64,000 bases of DNA from an uncultured Eubacteriales bacterium (GCA_900079765.1 LT599017.1:558001-622000); one strand, 5' to 3'. Shown: positions 16,693 through 30,042, counted from the first letter of the stretch. Notes: a model not told the origin generated them from the letters alone. Made by a program: numbers and translations.

Positions 16693-19600
16693 ATGAAATA
16701 TTTGAAAAAACGGGCGGCGGCCCTGGGCCTCGCCCTTACGCTGGCGCTGGCCCCGGTGGCCTCGGCGTCCGAGGCCATGGGCCGTGAGATCCAGAGCGGC
16801 ACGGTGAATCTGAGTGTGGGTACCAGCCTCACCAAGCAGATTTTCTGGAGTGATACATACTCGGACCTGCGGACCGAGCGGTATTTCGCCTATACGCCCA
16901 ACCGCAATGTGACCCCCACGGTGGTCTATGGAAATAAGGTGCTGACCAGGGCCACACTGACGACGATGGCCCAAACCCTGGAGAGCGAGGGCCGCCGGGT
17001 GGTAGGCGGCGTCAACGGCGACCTCTACGTCCTCGCTACCGGCGCTCCTCTGGGCGTGGTGGTGACCGGAGGAGTGGTCCGCAGCCTGCCCGGCAGCGAC
17101 AACTTCGGGTATTACGCGGTGGGTTTCCGGAACGACGGTACCGCCTTCGTCGGGCAGCCCAGCCTTACTGCCACCGTCACCTTTAAGGGGTTCACCTTCC
17201 CCCTGGGCGGCGGCATCAACAAGATTCGCAATGTCAACACCAACTACGTCCTCTACACCGAGGACTTCGCCTCCACCACACAAAATAGCGAGCCGGGCAT
17301 CGATGTGATCCTTACCCCCGTGCTGGACGAGCTGGGGGAAGCGACCGCCCTGGACCTGGATGTGAGCGACGGGGATGACACCACCATCTCCGAAATCAAG
17401 GCCGACGTGGTTCAGAGTGCCCAGCCCACCGTGGGAGGCCGGGTGACCTACCGGGTGGAGCAGGTTCTCAATTCCACCGGGGCCATCTCCATTCCCGCGG
17501 GGAAGGCCGTCCTCTCCATCAACAATAAGAGCGACAGCTACTTTATCGACTACATCAAGCTCCTCCAACCCGGAGACGAGGTGGATCTGGACATCACCAC
17601 CGGGGAAACCGCCTGGAATGAGGCCGACCAGGCCATGGGCGGGATGTACCGCCTGGTGGTGAACGGGCAAGTGGCCTCCGGCCTCCCCAGCGAGCGCACC
17701 GCCTACTCCGCGGTGGGCGTGAAGGCCGACGGCACCACCGTTTTCTACACCATGGACGGCAAGCAGCCCGGGTACAGCGTCGGTTCGACCCTGACCCAGG
17801 TAGCCATGCGCCTCATCGAGCTGGGCTGCGTGGACGCTGTCAGCCTGGACGGCGGCGGCTCCACCACCATCGGGGCCACTTACCCCGACGGGAGCGGCTT
17901 GGGCGTGATCAACAAACCATCCGACGGCAGCCAGCGGGCCAACAGCGTGGCCCTTTTCCTCACTACCGACCTTAAGCCCAGCGGGGTTTTGGCGGGAGCC
18001 TACGTTACGCCGGGCGAGGGCCTCCTCCTCTCGGGGGCCAAGGTGCAGCTCTCCGCCACAGGGCTGGACAGCAATTACTACACTATGCAGGTGAGTGAGA
18101 CGCCCTCTTGGTCTGTGGAGAACGGAGACGGAATGGTGAGCACCTCCGGCGTCTTTACCGCCGGGGGGAGCAGCGGTGTCACCAAGGTGGCCGCCGCTTA
18201 CGGCAGCGTTACCGGCAGCACGGCCATCACGGTGATCAACGCGCCGGACGGCATCTCTCTCGTGAACGCGGGCACCGGGGCGGCGGTCGCCACTCTGGCT
18301 CTGGACCCTAACGCCCAGGTGGACCTGACAGCCGCGGCCTCCTACAAGGGCCTGGCCCTCACCAGCCAGGACGACTGCTTTACCTGGAGCCTCGACAGCG
18401 CGGTGGGCACAGTGGATGCCCAGGGTGTCGTTACCGCCGGGGCCAAGAGCGCCAGCGGAAACCTGACCGTTACCGCCGGAGGCAAGTCGGTGACCATCCC
18501 GGTGGCCGTGGCCGGTCACGTAAACACTCTGGAGGGATTCGAGAGCGGCATCGGCTCTGTCACCGCCTCGGGTGGCTCGACCTTGACTCAGGAATATGGT
18601 TCCGACCATGTGCGCTACGGCTCCGCCAGCCTGAAGGTGAGCTACGACGCCGCCGGAAGCTCCACCGCCAGCCTGGTTACCACCCTCACCGCCGCGGCTG
18701 GGGAGAAGTACCTCAACCTCTGGGTGTACGGCGACGGCTCGGCCAACAGCCTTACCGCTACCTTTGCCGACGCTGAGGGCTTTACCAAGGAGGTCATGCT
18801 CACGGGGCTTGACTTCACGGGCTGGAAGTACGTTACTGCCGCCATCCCCGCCGGCGCCTCCGCCCTGCGCTCCATCAACCTCATCTTCGGGGACGGGACG
18901 AAGACCTCCGGGGCCTTCTGGCTGGACCAGCTCACCACCTCCAACGAGCTGATGCGGGATGAGGCGCCTCCCATCGTCACCGTCAGCCGGACGGGCACCC
19001 AGCTCACCGCCACTGTAACCGACCTCATCGACAAGAAATTTACCGCCGCCCAGGTGACCGTCACCTACGACGGCGCCGTGATCGCCAGCACCTTCGATGC
19101 CGCCACCGGCATCGTCAAGGCTACCCTGCCCGCCTCGGACGGAAAGCTCCATCGGGCGGCGGTCACCGCCGCCGACGCGTCTGGCAACATCGGCCGGGGT
19201 ACGGTCAATATTGACGCCACGGCGGAGCGGGCAAGCGTCTTTACCGACGCCGCCGGCCACTGGGCTGAGGGCTTTGCCGTCTACCTCTACGACCGCAAGG
19301 TGACCACCGGCATTCCGGGCGCGGCAGAGGGAGAGCTCCTTTTCCAGCCTGACAAAGCCATTACCAGGGGCGAGCTCTTCGCCCTGGCCGGGCGCTGGCT
19401 GGGCCTGGACCTCACCAAGTACGCCGAGGTAACCCTGCCCTTTGTCGATTCCGATAAGATCCCCGACTGGGCTCTCCCCGGCGTGAAGGCCATGTATGCC
19501 CTGGGCTACCTGAAGGGTACCAGCACGGGGGACGGCAAGCTCTACGCCAACGTGGAGACTAACATCAGCCGGGCCGAGGCCATGACCATCCTGGGCCGTA

Positions 19601-19794
19601 TGCAGGCCAGGGGCTACGCCCAGGCCGACCTGACCTCCTTTGGCGACGGGTACAATGTGCCCGACTGGGCCGCTGACAACATGAAGAGCCTGGTGGGCCA
19701 GGGCGTAGTCAGCGGCGGGGTGGACGGACTCCTCCGCCCGGGCGACTCCATCAAACGCGGCGAGGTCGCTAAGCTCCTGTTTACCATGACGTAA
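16693..19794 (+). CDS. Secreted phosphodiester glycosidase-family protein with SLH domains
   Basis: 1033 residues. A signal peptide (KRAAALGLALTLALAPVASASEA) is followed by a DUF2233/NAGPA-type domain (about 70-430) with GGVNGDLY, DAVSLDGGGSTTI and the HPSD-like end PSDGSQRANSVALFLT. Then come Big2-like and carbohydrate-binding-like beta regions (about 440-830), and three SLH repeats (about 850-1033, FTDAAGHWAEGFAVYLYD; LPFVDSDKIPDWALPGVKAMYALGYLKG; YNVPDWAADNMKSLVGQGVVSGG). The SLH repeats tether it to the cell-wall polymer, and the catalytic domain is expected to cleave sugar phosphodiesters in exopolysaccharide or teichoic acid (family inference). AGGAGG precedes the ATG. Confidence 0.9.
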   Translation: MKYLKKRAAALGLALTLALAPVASASEAMGREIQSGTVNLSVGTSLTKQIFWSDTYSDLRTERYFAYTPNRNVTPTVVYGNKVLTRATLTTMAQTLESEGRRVVGGVNGDLYVLATGAPLGVVVTGGVVRSLPGSDNFGYYAVGFRNDGTAFVGQPSLTATVTFKGFTFPLGGGINKIRNVNTNYVLYTEDFASTTQNSEPGIDVILTPVLDELGEATALDLDVSDGDDTTISEIKADVVQSAQPTVGGRVTYRVEQVLNSTGAISIPAGKAVLSINNKSDSYFIDYIKLLQPGDEVDLDITTGETAWNEADQAMGGMYRLVVNGQVASGLPSERTAYSAVGVKADGTTVFYTMDGKQPGYSVGSTLTQVAMRLIELGCVDAVSLDGGGSTTIGATYPDGSGLGVINKPSDGSQRANSVALFLTTDLKPSGVLAGAYVTPGEGLLLSGAKVQLSATGLDSNYYTMQVSETPSWSVENGDGMVSTSGVFTAGGSSGVTKVAAAYGSVTGSTAITVINAPDGISLVNAGTGAAVATLALDPNAQVDLTAAASYKGLALTSQDDCFTWSLDSAVGTVDAQGVVTAGAKSASGNLTVTAGGKSVTIPVAVAGHVNTLEGFESGIGSVTASGGSTLTQEYGSDHVRYGSASLKVSYDAAGSSTASLVTTLTAAAGEKYLNLWVYGDGSANSLTATFADAEGFTKEVMLTGLDFTGWKYVTAAIPAGASALRSINLIFGDGTKTSGAFWLDQLTTSNELMRDEAPPIVTVSRTGTQLTATVTDLIDKKFTAAQVTVTYDGAVIASTFDAATGIVKATLPASDGKLHRAAVTAADASGNIGRGTVNIDATAERASVFTDAAGHWAEGFAVYLYDRKVTTGIPGAAEGELLFQPDKAITRGELFALAGRWLGLDLTKYAEVTLPFVDSDKIPDWALPGVKAMYALGYLKGTSTGDGKLYANVETNISRAEAMTILGRMQARGYAQADLTSFGDGYNVPDWAADNMKSLVGQGVVSGGVDGLLRPGDSIKRGEVAKLLFTMT

Positions 19795-19796
19795 AA

Positions 19797-19836
19797 TAAA
19801 AAGATAGCCCCGCCGGACGGCGGGGCTATCTTTTTA
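19797..19836. terminator. Terminator after the SLH gene
   Basis: AAAAAGATAGCCCCGCC-GGAC-GGCGGGGCTATCTTTTT, directly after the TAA. Confidence 0.93.
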
Positions 19837-19919
19837 TTCATCCGCTTGATTTGGCAATGCGGATATTGCCGCCTGCCCGTGGAATACTATCGGCAAAGTA
19901 ATAAGGAGGCGGTGCGCGC

Positions 19920-20363
19920 GTGGATATGACCAATAAGGAGTACGGAAAGTACGTCAATTCAAAGTCGAAACCCTCCCCGCTGGGAAAGAATCTGGTATGG
20001 GCCTTTCTGGTGGGAGGCATCATCTGCACGGCAGGGCAGGGACTTCTGAATCTATACCAGGACATGGGCATGAGCGAGACGACGGCAGGCACCTGTGTGT
20101 CGGTCACGCTGGTCTTTCTGGCGGCGCTCTTCACGGGCCTGGGCTGGTTTGACAAGCTGGCCAAGCGGGCGGGCGCGGGGACGTTGGTGCCCATCACCGG
20201 GTTTGCCAATGCTATGGTCGCCCCGGCGTTGGAGTTCAAGAGCGAGGGCTATGTTACCGGCGTGGCCGCCAAGATGTTCATCATCGCCGGGCCGGTGCTG
20301 GTGTTCGGTATCAGCGCCTCGGTAATCTACGGCATCATACTCAAGCTCTTCTTCGGTGAGTAG
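19920..20363 (+). CDS. spoVAC: Stage V sporulation protein AC
   Basis: 147 residues, matching SpoVAC in length and sequence: AFLVGGIICTAGQGLLNLYQ, FTGLGWFDKLAKRAGAGTLVPITGFANAM, EFKSEGYVTGVAAKMFIIAGPVLVFG. SpoVAC forms a mechanosensitive inner-membrane channel through which dipicolinic acid enters and leaves the spore. Three to four membrane segments are visible. The usual neighbours spoVAD and spoVAE(b) do not follow. GTG at 19920 is taken because AAGGAGG lies 11 bases upstream; an ATG lies two codons later. Expression is expected in the forespore from a sigma-G promoter, which I could not place. Confidence 0.93.
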   Translation: MDMTNKEYGKYVNSKSKPSPLGKNLVWAFLVGGIICTAGQGLLNLYQDMGMSETTAGTCVSVTLVFLAALFTGLGWFDKLAKRAGAGTLVPITGFANAMVAPALEFKSEGYVTGVAAKMFIIAGPVLVFGISASVIYGIILKLFFGE

Positions 20364-20442
20364 AAGAAAAAATCTCTGCTGACAAAACCGCTCGAACGTA
20401 GTAGAATAAGGGGAGACGAGACGGACGAGGAGCGGGAAAACC

Positions 20443-21483
20443 ATGGCGGAGACTTTGAAAAAGCGGGAATACGGGATTGATCTGCTCAAGAGCATTTCCA
20501 TCCTGGGCGTCATTATCATCCATACCTGCACCTATAACGACGCAGTCCTCTCCGTCGGATGGCTCTCCAGCCTATTTTGGGGCAGCCTGACCCGGGCCAG
20601 CGTGCCCCTCTTTCTCATGTGCAGCGGCGCGCTCTTTCTCAAGCCGGGAAAACCCCTTTCGATTAAAAAGCTCTTTACCAGGAGCATCCCCCGCATTCTG
20701 GCGGCCATGGTGTTCTGGGCGATGACCTATAAGGTGTACCATCTCGTCGGGAGCGGCGGGCTGTCCCTCGCCGCGCTGCTCCTGGCGCTCAAGGAGGTTC
20801 TGGTGTTCAACCAGGAGTTCCATCTCTACTACCTGCAGATCATTTTGCTGGTATATCTCTTCCTGCCGGTCACAGACCTGGTGGTCCAGCACGCCACCCG
20901 CAGGCAGGTGGAGTACTTACTGCTGCTGTGGTTCCTACTGGGCATCGTTTACCCCACGGTGGGCTCCTTCTGGCCGTTCCGGCTGCTGGATATGATGGCG
21001 CCCCAGTTCCAGCTCAATATGACCTATGCATCCATCGGGTACGGGGTGCTGGGTTTTTACCTCAAGGAGTACCCACTGGGCCGGCGGGTGGGGTTCGGAT
21101 TGGCAGCCGCCGGATTCTTGACGGTCTTTGGCGGGACGGTCTGGATGTCGGCCCGGGCGGGGAGCTTTCAGACCCTCTTCCTCCAGGGGATGACAGTGGG
21201 GGTCGCGCTGCTGGCGGCGGGGATCTTCAGCCTTTGTGTTCACGCTGAGCCGCTCCGCGGCGGGCGGACGGAACAGGTGGTGACCTACCTCTCCAAGGGG
21301 TCTTTCTGTGTCTACCTCACCCACATCTACTTTAATTACGGCTTGCCCAGGTTGGGCTTTTCCGCCGCGCTCTTCCCGCCGCTGGTGGGGGTGCCGCTGG
21401 CGGCGCTGGCCACGTTGGTATGCAGCCTGGCGGTGTATACCCTCCTACGTCGTATCCCGGTGGTGAAGAGCTGGCTGATTTGA
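20443..21483 (+). CDS. Acyltransferase-3 family membrane protein
   Basis: 346 residues, nearly all membrane segments (about ten). The start REYGIDLLKSISILGVIIIHTC carries the family's catalytic histidine in the first helix, and LTRASVPLFLMCSGALFL the conserved arginine region. These enzymes O-acetylate or O-succinylate cell-surface glycans or lipids. No partner polysaccharide genes are adjacent. The ATG at 20443 follows GACGAGGAGCGGGAAAACC. Confidence 0.9.
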   Translation: MAETLKKREYGIDLLKSISILGVIIIHTCTYNDAVLSVGWLSSLFWGSLTRASVPLFLMCSGALFLKPGKPLSIKKLFTRSIPRILAAMVFWAMTYKVYHLVGSGGLSLAALLLALKEVLVFNQEFHLYYLQIILLVYLFLPVTDLVVQHATRRQVEYLLLLWFLLGIVYPTVGSFWPFRLLDMMAPQFQLNMTYASIGYGVLGFYLKEYPLGRRVGFGLAAAGFLTVFGGTVWMSARAGSFQTLFLQGMTVGVALLAAGIFSLCVHAEPLRGGRTEQVVTYLSKGSFCVYLTHIYFNYGLPRLGFSAALFPPLVGVPLAALATLVCSLAVYTLLRRIPVVKSWLI

Positions 21484-21532
21484 GCTCAAAGTTTTTGGCA
21501 GGGCCAAAATTTGATTTTTACCACAAAAACGG

Positions 21533-21561
21533 TTGACAAAAATCCGAACATGTAGTACAAT
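21533..21561 (+). promoter_or_regulatory. Strong sigma-A promoter for an unidentified RNA
   Basis: TTGACA (21533-21538), 17-base spacer, TACAAT (21556-21561). Predicted transcript start about 21568. Confidence 0.85.
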
Positions 21562-21567
21562 TTAGCC

Positions 21568-21919
21568 AGAAAGGAAGAGGTGAGTCCCATGGGCTGAGAA
21601 GCTCGGAGAACCATTCGAATCCCTTGATCCTCCCCCGCAACGCGCAGAAGACAGTCACGGAAAAACAGAAATGCCTTTGACAGATTTCCAACACCATCTC
21701 GTTCCTGCGAGAAAGCACACGGCGACCTCGACCGCAAAGTATTGCAAAAGACGGAACCGAATGTGCCAACAGTGTCATAAGGTAACTGCGAGAGAATTTC
21801 TGAACTTCCTGCACAGGCTCAGCGCGCAATTCGTAGAAAGCAGAGGTTAGAAACGAGTGTTAGAGACCCAGAATCAGGCGTAGCCCCCCGGTCACGTTGG
21901 ATGACCGGGGGGTTGTGTT
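21568..21919 (+). ncRNA. Unidentified structured RNA of about 350 nt
   Basis: A consensus promoter and a GC-rich terminator (CCCCCCGGTCA / TGACCGGGGGG, 21884-21912, then a U-rich stretch) frame about 350 nt with no credible reading frame. The only ribosome-site-plus-start is AGAGGTGAGTCCC-ATG-GGC-TGA near 21580-21598, a start followed by one codon and a stop. The stretch is purine-rich with many GAA/AAC repeats and differs in composition from nearby genes. I checked by eye for marks of 6S, RNase P RNA (GAGGAAAGTCC), tmRNA, SRP RNA, T-box and TPP or lysine riboswitches and did not find them. It may be an abundant stable RNA or a large ornate RNA family member. Confidence 0.65.
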
Positions 21920-22160
21920 ATTTGTGGCAAGTTTGGGTGGCCTATGTAGCTTTGGTGGGAGGAGCCCGCTAAGATAAAGTGCGATTTAGGGCGGTATAAC
22001 CGTTTTTAGCTTAGGTGTGTCAGTAAATCGTACCGCCACCTCTTTCGTAAATCAGGAAATTCAGTGGGCAAACAGCAGGCATTGAAATTGCCCTTGTTTG
22101 TCCTTTGGTTTTTCCTTTCTACGCCTGAGGCGCGCTCCCCATGAGAGGAAAGAACAATAT
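21920..22160. other. Intergenic stretch without recognisable gene
   Basis: No reading frame with a ribosome site on either strand. Two GGCGGTA-type blocks are inverted about 50 bp apart (near 21991 and 22034), which could form a weak hairpin. Nothing else seen. Confidence 0.4.
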
Positions 22161-22163
22161 AAA

Positions 22164-22194
22164 TACCCCCGCCATGTAAACACGGCGGGGGCTT
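22164..22194 (-). terminator. Terminator after the HD-domain gene
   Basis: On the minus strand GCCCCCGCC, a ten-base loop, GGCGGGGGT and then ATTTATATT, just after the stop at 22200. Confidence 0.85.
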
Positions 22195-22199
22195 ACGTT

Positions 22200-22862
22200 T
22201 TACAGCAGGGTCAAGCCGTTGATATCCAGCTTGAACTTGAGGCCGAAGAACTCCGCTGCCTTGCGGCAGAGGAGCATACGCTGGAGGAAGATCTCGAAGT
22301 AGTCCATCACCGCGCAGACCTCGGTGTTGATGGAGAGGGCGAGGGTGAAGGTCTTGGCGGCTGGGTCCAGCTTGGTCTCCGAGTGCTCCACCGCGTAATT
22401 CACCCGGTCGTGAATGTCGAAGGTGATGGTGTCCTTATTGCGTACCCGGCTGCGGCGCACATCGGTCTTGTCGGCCAGGAGGAGGGCGGCGGCGATGGCG
22501 TTGACCGGGTAGGCCGTCTTGTCGTCATGGTAGCCGATAGCGGTGATGACCTCGGCCAGGTCCCCGCTTTCCATCCCCAGCTTGTCAAGCAGCCGAAAGG
22601 CCATAAGAGCCCCCGACTGGGCGTGGTCGTTGCGGTTAATGACGTTGCCGATGTCATGCATGAAGGCGGCAATCTTAGCCAGCTCCCGCTCACGTTCGTC
22701 GTAACCCAACGCCTCCAGCAGGTCGCTGGCCACCACGGCGCACTTGGTCACATGCCCGAAGGAGTGCTCCGTGTACCCCAGCGAGAGGAGGGAGGCGTCC
22801 GCCCGGGCAATATAGCTCCTGATTTCCGGATTGTTTTTGACGGTCTCATAGGTTACGTTCAT
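22200..22862 (-). CDS. HD-domain phosphohydrolase
   Basis: 220 residues with the HD metal-binding pattern: HSFGHVTKC (first histidine), FMHDIGNVINRNDHAQSGA (the HD pair and downstream histidine) and LLADKTDVRRSRVRNKD (final aspartate). HD proteins cleave phosphate esters of nucleotides or cyclic nucleotides; the substrate here is not known. The C-terminal 70 residues (after FDIHDRVNYAVE) form a separate alpha/beta part. ATG at 22862. It ends at its own terminator. Confidence 0.87.
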   Translation of the reverse strand: MNVTYETVKNNPEIRSYIARADASLLSLGYTEHSFGHVTKCAVVASDLLEALGYDERERELAKIAAFMHDIGNVINRNDHAQSGALMAFRLLDKLGMESGDLAEVITAIGYHDDKTAYPVNAIAAALLLADKTDVRRSRVRNKDTITFDIHDRVNYAVEHSETKLDPAAKTFTLALSINTEVCAVMDYFEIFLQRMLLCRKAAEFFGLKFKLDINGLTLL

Positions 22863-22991
22863 TCAAATGCCCCGTTTACAATAGACTAAAATATTTTGCA
22901 TCGTAAATACGGTTGACCGTGCCGTCCGCGCCGATCACATTGGCCACCGCGAAATACTGACAGGAAAGGCAGGTTACAGTGTGGTTATAGC

Positions 22992-23906
22992 CTAGATGTC
23001 TTTAACGTCGTACGGGGTGGTCTGATACACGTAGTAGTTGAGCCAATTGGTGTAGAGAAGCTGCCCGGCGCTGCGCCAGCGGACTACGGGGGGCTTTTTG
23101 GGGTCGTCCCCCGGAAAGTAGTGGGCTGGGACGGCGATGTCCAGACCTTTGTCCACGTCCCGCCAGTACTCCTTCGCCAGGGTGTCCGGGTCGTACTCCG
23201 GGTGGCCCATGATGAAGAAACGGCGGCTGTCCCGGCTCTTCACCGCAAAGACCCCCGCCTCGTTGGACGCGGCGATCAGCTCCAGGTCCGCCACCTTTAG
23301 GATGTCCTCTTTCCATACCTCGGTATACCGGGAATTGGGGGCGTAGAAAATATCGTCAAAGCCCCGGAACAGGGGAGAGCTGGGCTTGAGGACTGTGTGC
23401 TCATAGACGCCGAAGAGCTTTTTTGGCAAAGTCCGCTTCTCAATGCCGTAGTAGTAGTAGAGTCCCGCCTGAGCCCCCCAGCAGATGTGCAGGGTGGAGT
23501 GGACATGGGTCTTGCTCCACTCCATGATCTCGCATAGCTCCTCCCAGTAGTCCACCTGATCAAACTCCAGATTCTCCACCGGCGCTCCGGTGATAATGAG
23601 CCCGTCGTACTTCTGGCCCTTGATCTGGTCAAAGGTGGTGTAAAAGCTCTCCAGATGGTCGCTGTCCGTGTGCTGGGAGACGTAGCTGGACGTCCGCAGC
23701 AGGTTCACGTGGATCTGCAGCGGCGTATTGGACAGCTTGCGGAGAAGCTGGGTCTCAGTGACGATCTTGGTAGGCATCAGGTTTAGGATGAGTACGTTCA
23801 GCGGACGGATATCCTGGTGCAGGGCCCGGTGCTCGGTCATGACGAAGATGTTCTCTCCCTCCAGCACAGCCCGGGCGGGCAGGGAGTCGGGGACACGGAT
23901 TGGCAT
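22992..23906 (-). CDS. metA: Homoserine O-acetyltransferase (MetA family)
   Basis: 304 residues of the MetA/MetX-analogue glutamine-amidotransferase-like fold. The catalytic cysteine is in [13 protein letters not shown], the histidine and glutamate in [14 protein letters not shown]. The loop GAPVENLEF has glutamate at the position that, in Bacillus-type MetA, gives acetyl-CoA rather than succinyl-CoA specificity, so the product is probably O-acetylhomoserine, a methionine precursor. ATG at 23906 follows GGAGGTGGCCGCT; the frame extends upstream without a better start. No SAM riboswitch was recognised in the leader. Confidence 0.93.
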   Translation of the reverse strand: MPIRVPDSLPARAVLEGENIFVMTEHRALHQDIRPLNVLILNLMPTKIVTETQLLRKLSNTPLQIHVNLLRTSSYVSQHTDSDHLESFYTTFDQIKGQKYDGLIITGAPVENLEFDQVDYWEELCEIMEWSKTHVHSTLHICWGAQAGLYYYYGIEKRTLPKKLFGVYEHTVLKPSSPLFRGFDDIFYAPNSRYTEVWKEDILKVADLELIAASNEAGVFAVKSRDSRRFFIMGHPEYDPDTLAKEYWRDVDKGLDIAVPAHYFPGDDPKKPPVVRWRSAGQLLYTNWLNYYVYQTTPYDVKDI

Positions 23907-24149
23907 AGCGGCCACCTCCAAAAGGGAAACTTGGTTTTCTTTTATTATAAGATATCTGTCTGCTCTTCGCAAGAGAACGTTTGACGTACAGATGTACGCC
24001 ACAGAAGGAGAAATCGCGCCGCGGCCAGTTAAAAATATAGGATGGGGCTTAAAATGAGGGATAATGTGGAGAATTGTAGTAAGAGCCGCGGACATCTGTC
24101 CGCGAAATCGTATTTTTCAAAGAAATCTCCACATTTGAGTAAAAAGTTG

Positions 24150-24406
24150 TTGACAACCCGCGAAGGGTCTGTTATAGTAACCAAGCGCCTGTTTGAGGCG
24201 GCACCGATTCGCCGGGTCGAGAGGAAAGTTTCTTCAAAATCCGCGAAAAAAGTGCTTGACAATGAGAACAGGCTGTGGTAACCTAAGTAGGTTCGTGTGA
24301 GACACGAACGCCGCTGAATGAGAGAGTTTTTTCCCGGCGCTGACGTAAAAACGTCGGCAAAAAACGAGAAAAAAGACTTGACAGCAAGTACCGAGTGTGG
24401 TACACT
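24150..24406 (+). promoter_or_regulatory. Three tandem rRNA promoters
   Basis: TTGACA/TATAGT at 24150-24178, TTGACA/TAACCT at 24256-24284 and TTGACA/TACACT at 24378-24406, each with a 17-base spacer. The spacing of about 105-120 bp and shared sequences around them suggest duplication. A boxA-like GGCTCTTGACAAAT for antitermination lies near 24516-24529. Confidence 0.85.
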
Positions 24407-24440
24407 AAGATTCCTGCCGCTGAGGGCGGTGTGCACCTTG

Positions 24441-24458
24441 TAAATTAAACAACGTGAA
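24441..24458 (+). other. 5' arm of the 16S rRNA processing stem
   Basis: TAAATTAAACAACGTGAA is perfectly complementary over 18 bases to 26198-26215, on the other side of the 16S gene, with further partial pairing inside. This is the expected RNase III processing stem of pre-16S rRNA. Confidence 0.85.
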
Positions 24459-24594
24459 GAACTTGAAGCACCAGAAAAGGACGAGAAGTCCTTTCTAGTC
24501 GAAAGACAAAGAAAGGGCTCTTGACAAATTTCTTTGAAGCTATGATTAGTTTTTAATGAATTGATTTGAGCAGCGAAAGCTGTTTAGATACCAT

Positions 24595-26132
<1,538 letters not shown>

Positions 26133-26197
26133 AGACTTTCAACTATGAAATATTGGTTGATAACGTCCTAAGGTCAGAGCTTTTCGAGGATCAAGAA

Positions 26198-26215
26198 TTC
26201 ACGTTGTTTAATTTA
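26198..26215 (+). other. 3' arm of the 16S rRNA processing stem
   Basis: TTCACGTTGTTTAATTTA, exact complement of 24441-24458. Confidence 0.85.
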
Positions 26216-26264
26216 GAGGGTACACGCCGAAGGATGGCGGAAAGGGCAAGGCAACGAGCCGCCT

Positions 26265-26340
26265 GGGGGTATAGCTCAGCTGGGAGAGCACCTGCTTTGC
26301 AAGCAGGGGGTCATCGGTTCGAGCCCGATTATCTCCACCA
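26265..26340 (+). tRNA. tRNA-Ala (TGC)
   Basis: 76 nt with encoded CCA; anticodon loop CTTTGCAAG; acceptor GGGGGTA/TATCTCC with wobble pairs. In the 16S-23S spacer, as usual. Confidence 0.97.
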
Positions 26341-26343
26341 AAC

Positions 26344-26420
26344 GGGCCCATAGCTCAGCTGGCTAGAGCGCGCGACTGATAATCGCGAGGTCGGTGGTTC
26401 GAGTCCACTTGGGCCCACCA
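26344..26420 (+). tRNA. tRNA-Ile (GAT)
   Basis: 77 nt with encoded CCA; anticodon loop CTGATAA; acceptor GGGCCCA/TGGGCCC. Three bases after tRNA-Ala. Confidence 0.97.
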
Positions 26421-26537
26421 CTCGCTTTTCTTAAGGGAAGAGCGAACAAAGAAACTTCAATAGGGTTCTATTGAGAGCGGATACGAGTACTTAAGGGATT
26501 GAGTGTTCGTATCTGGTTTCAACAGGAGACCAGAGGT

Positions 26538-26563
26538 CTGCACCTTGAAAACTGAACAATGTA
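26538..26563 (+). other. 5' arm of the 23S rRNA processing stem
   Basis: The 26 bases from CTGCACCTTGAAAACTG onward pair with 29641-29666 with only a few mismatches, and AATGCCTGCAT (26691-26701) pairs with ATGCAGGCATT (29602-29612), bracketing the 23S gene. The rest of the 26421-26745 spacer has no gene. Confidence 0.8.
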
Positions 26564-26745
26564 GATTGAAAGTATGATGAAACAGAGCAAGCAACAAAGG
26601 GCAAAAGCAAGTTGTGGAACAAATTATATAGAATGGCGAAAGTCGTTCTAGTAAGGGTAAAAACAATAAGCCAAAGAAAAACTCTTTGTGAATGCCTGCA
26701 TAATTCGTGATTAACGTAAGAATCAGGTAAGACTGATTCTACGAA

Positions 26746-29592
<2,847 letters not shown>

Positions 29593-29682
29593 AACATGAT
29601 CATGCAGGCATTGCTTGTCCTGCACATCTACTTCTTCTTCTACATTGTTCGGTTTTCAGGGCGCAGATGCGACGCGTCTTAT

Positions 29683-29757
29683 GGCCCGTTGGTCAAGCGG
29701 CTAAGACGGCGGCCTCTCACGCCGCAAACGGGAGTTCGATTCTCCCACGGGTCACCA
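29683..29757 (+). tRNA. tRNA-Glu (CTC)
   Basis: 75 nt with encoded CCA; anticodon loop CTCTCAC; acceptor GGCCCGT/ACGGGTC. Located between 23S and 5S. Confidence 0.95.
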
Positions 29758-29768
29758 TTTTATCCCAT

Positions 29769-29844
29769 GCGCCTTTAGCTCAGTTGGTAGAGCAACTGAC
29801 TCTTAATCAGTGGGTCCCCGGTTCGAATCCGTGAAGGCGCACCA
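29769..29844 (+). tRNA. tRNA-Lys (CTT)
   Basis: 76 nt with encoded CCA; anticodon loop CTCTTAA; acceptor GCGCCTT/AAGGCGC. Located between tRNA-Glu and 5S. A second, TTT-reading tRNA-Lys lies at 59.5 kb. Confidence 0.95.
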
Positions 29845-29926
29845 TTCCCATGGAGCGTCAGTGAGGCGCTCCATGGGAACCTAAAAACTTTATATCGGTT
29901 TTAGCTGTGCAAGCAGTTAGAATATA

Positions 29927-30042
<116 letters not shown>

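Noticed and set aside
16639-19260. 873-codon open frame on the minus strand
   Set aside because: It is antisense to the SLH glycosidase gene, composed of low-complexity G/H/V-rich sequence, and arises from high GC at codon third positions.
21580-21660. TPP riboswitch (CTGAGA and CCTTGATCC segments)
   Set aside because: The required UGC, ACCUGAUCUGG and AAUGCC blocks are missing and no thiamine gene follows.
21486-21829. 83- and 103-codon frames on the minus strand
   Set aside because: They overlap the promoter and body of the candidate RNA, start without ribosome sites and show no protein family features.
21568-21919. RNase P RNA, suggested by its length
   Set aside because: The universal GAGGAAAGTCC and the 3' ACAGAAACCC pairing block are absent.
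24521-24549. A fourth rRNA promoter at TTGACA 24521
   Set aside because: The nearest -10-like TATGAT is only 14 bases away; the segment fits a boxA antitermination site better.
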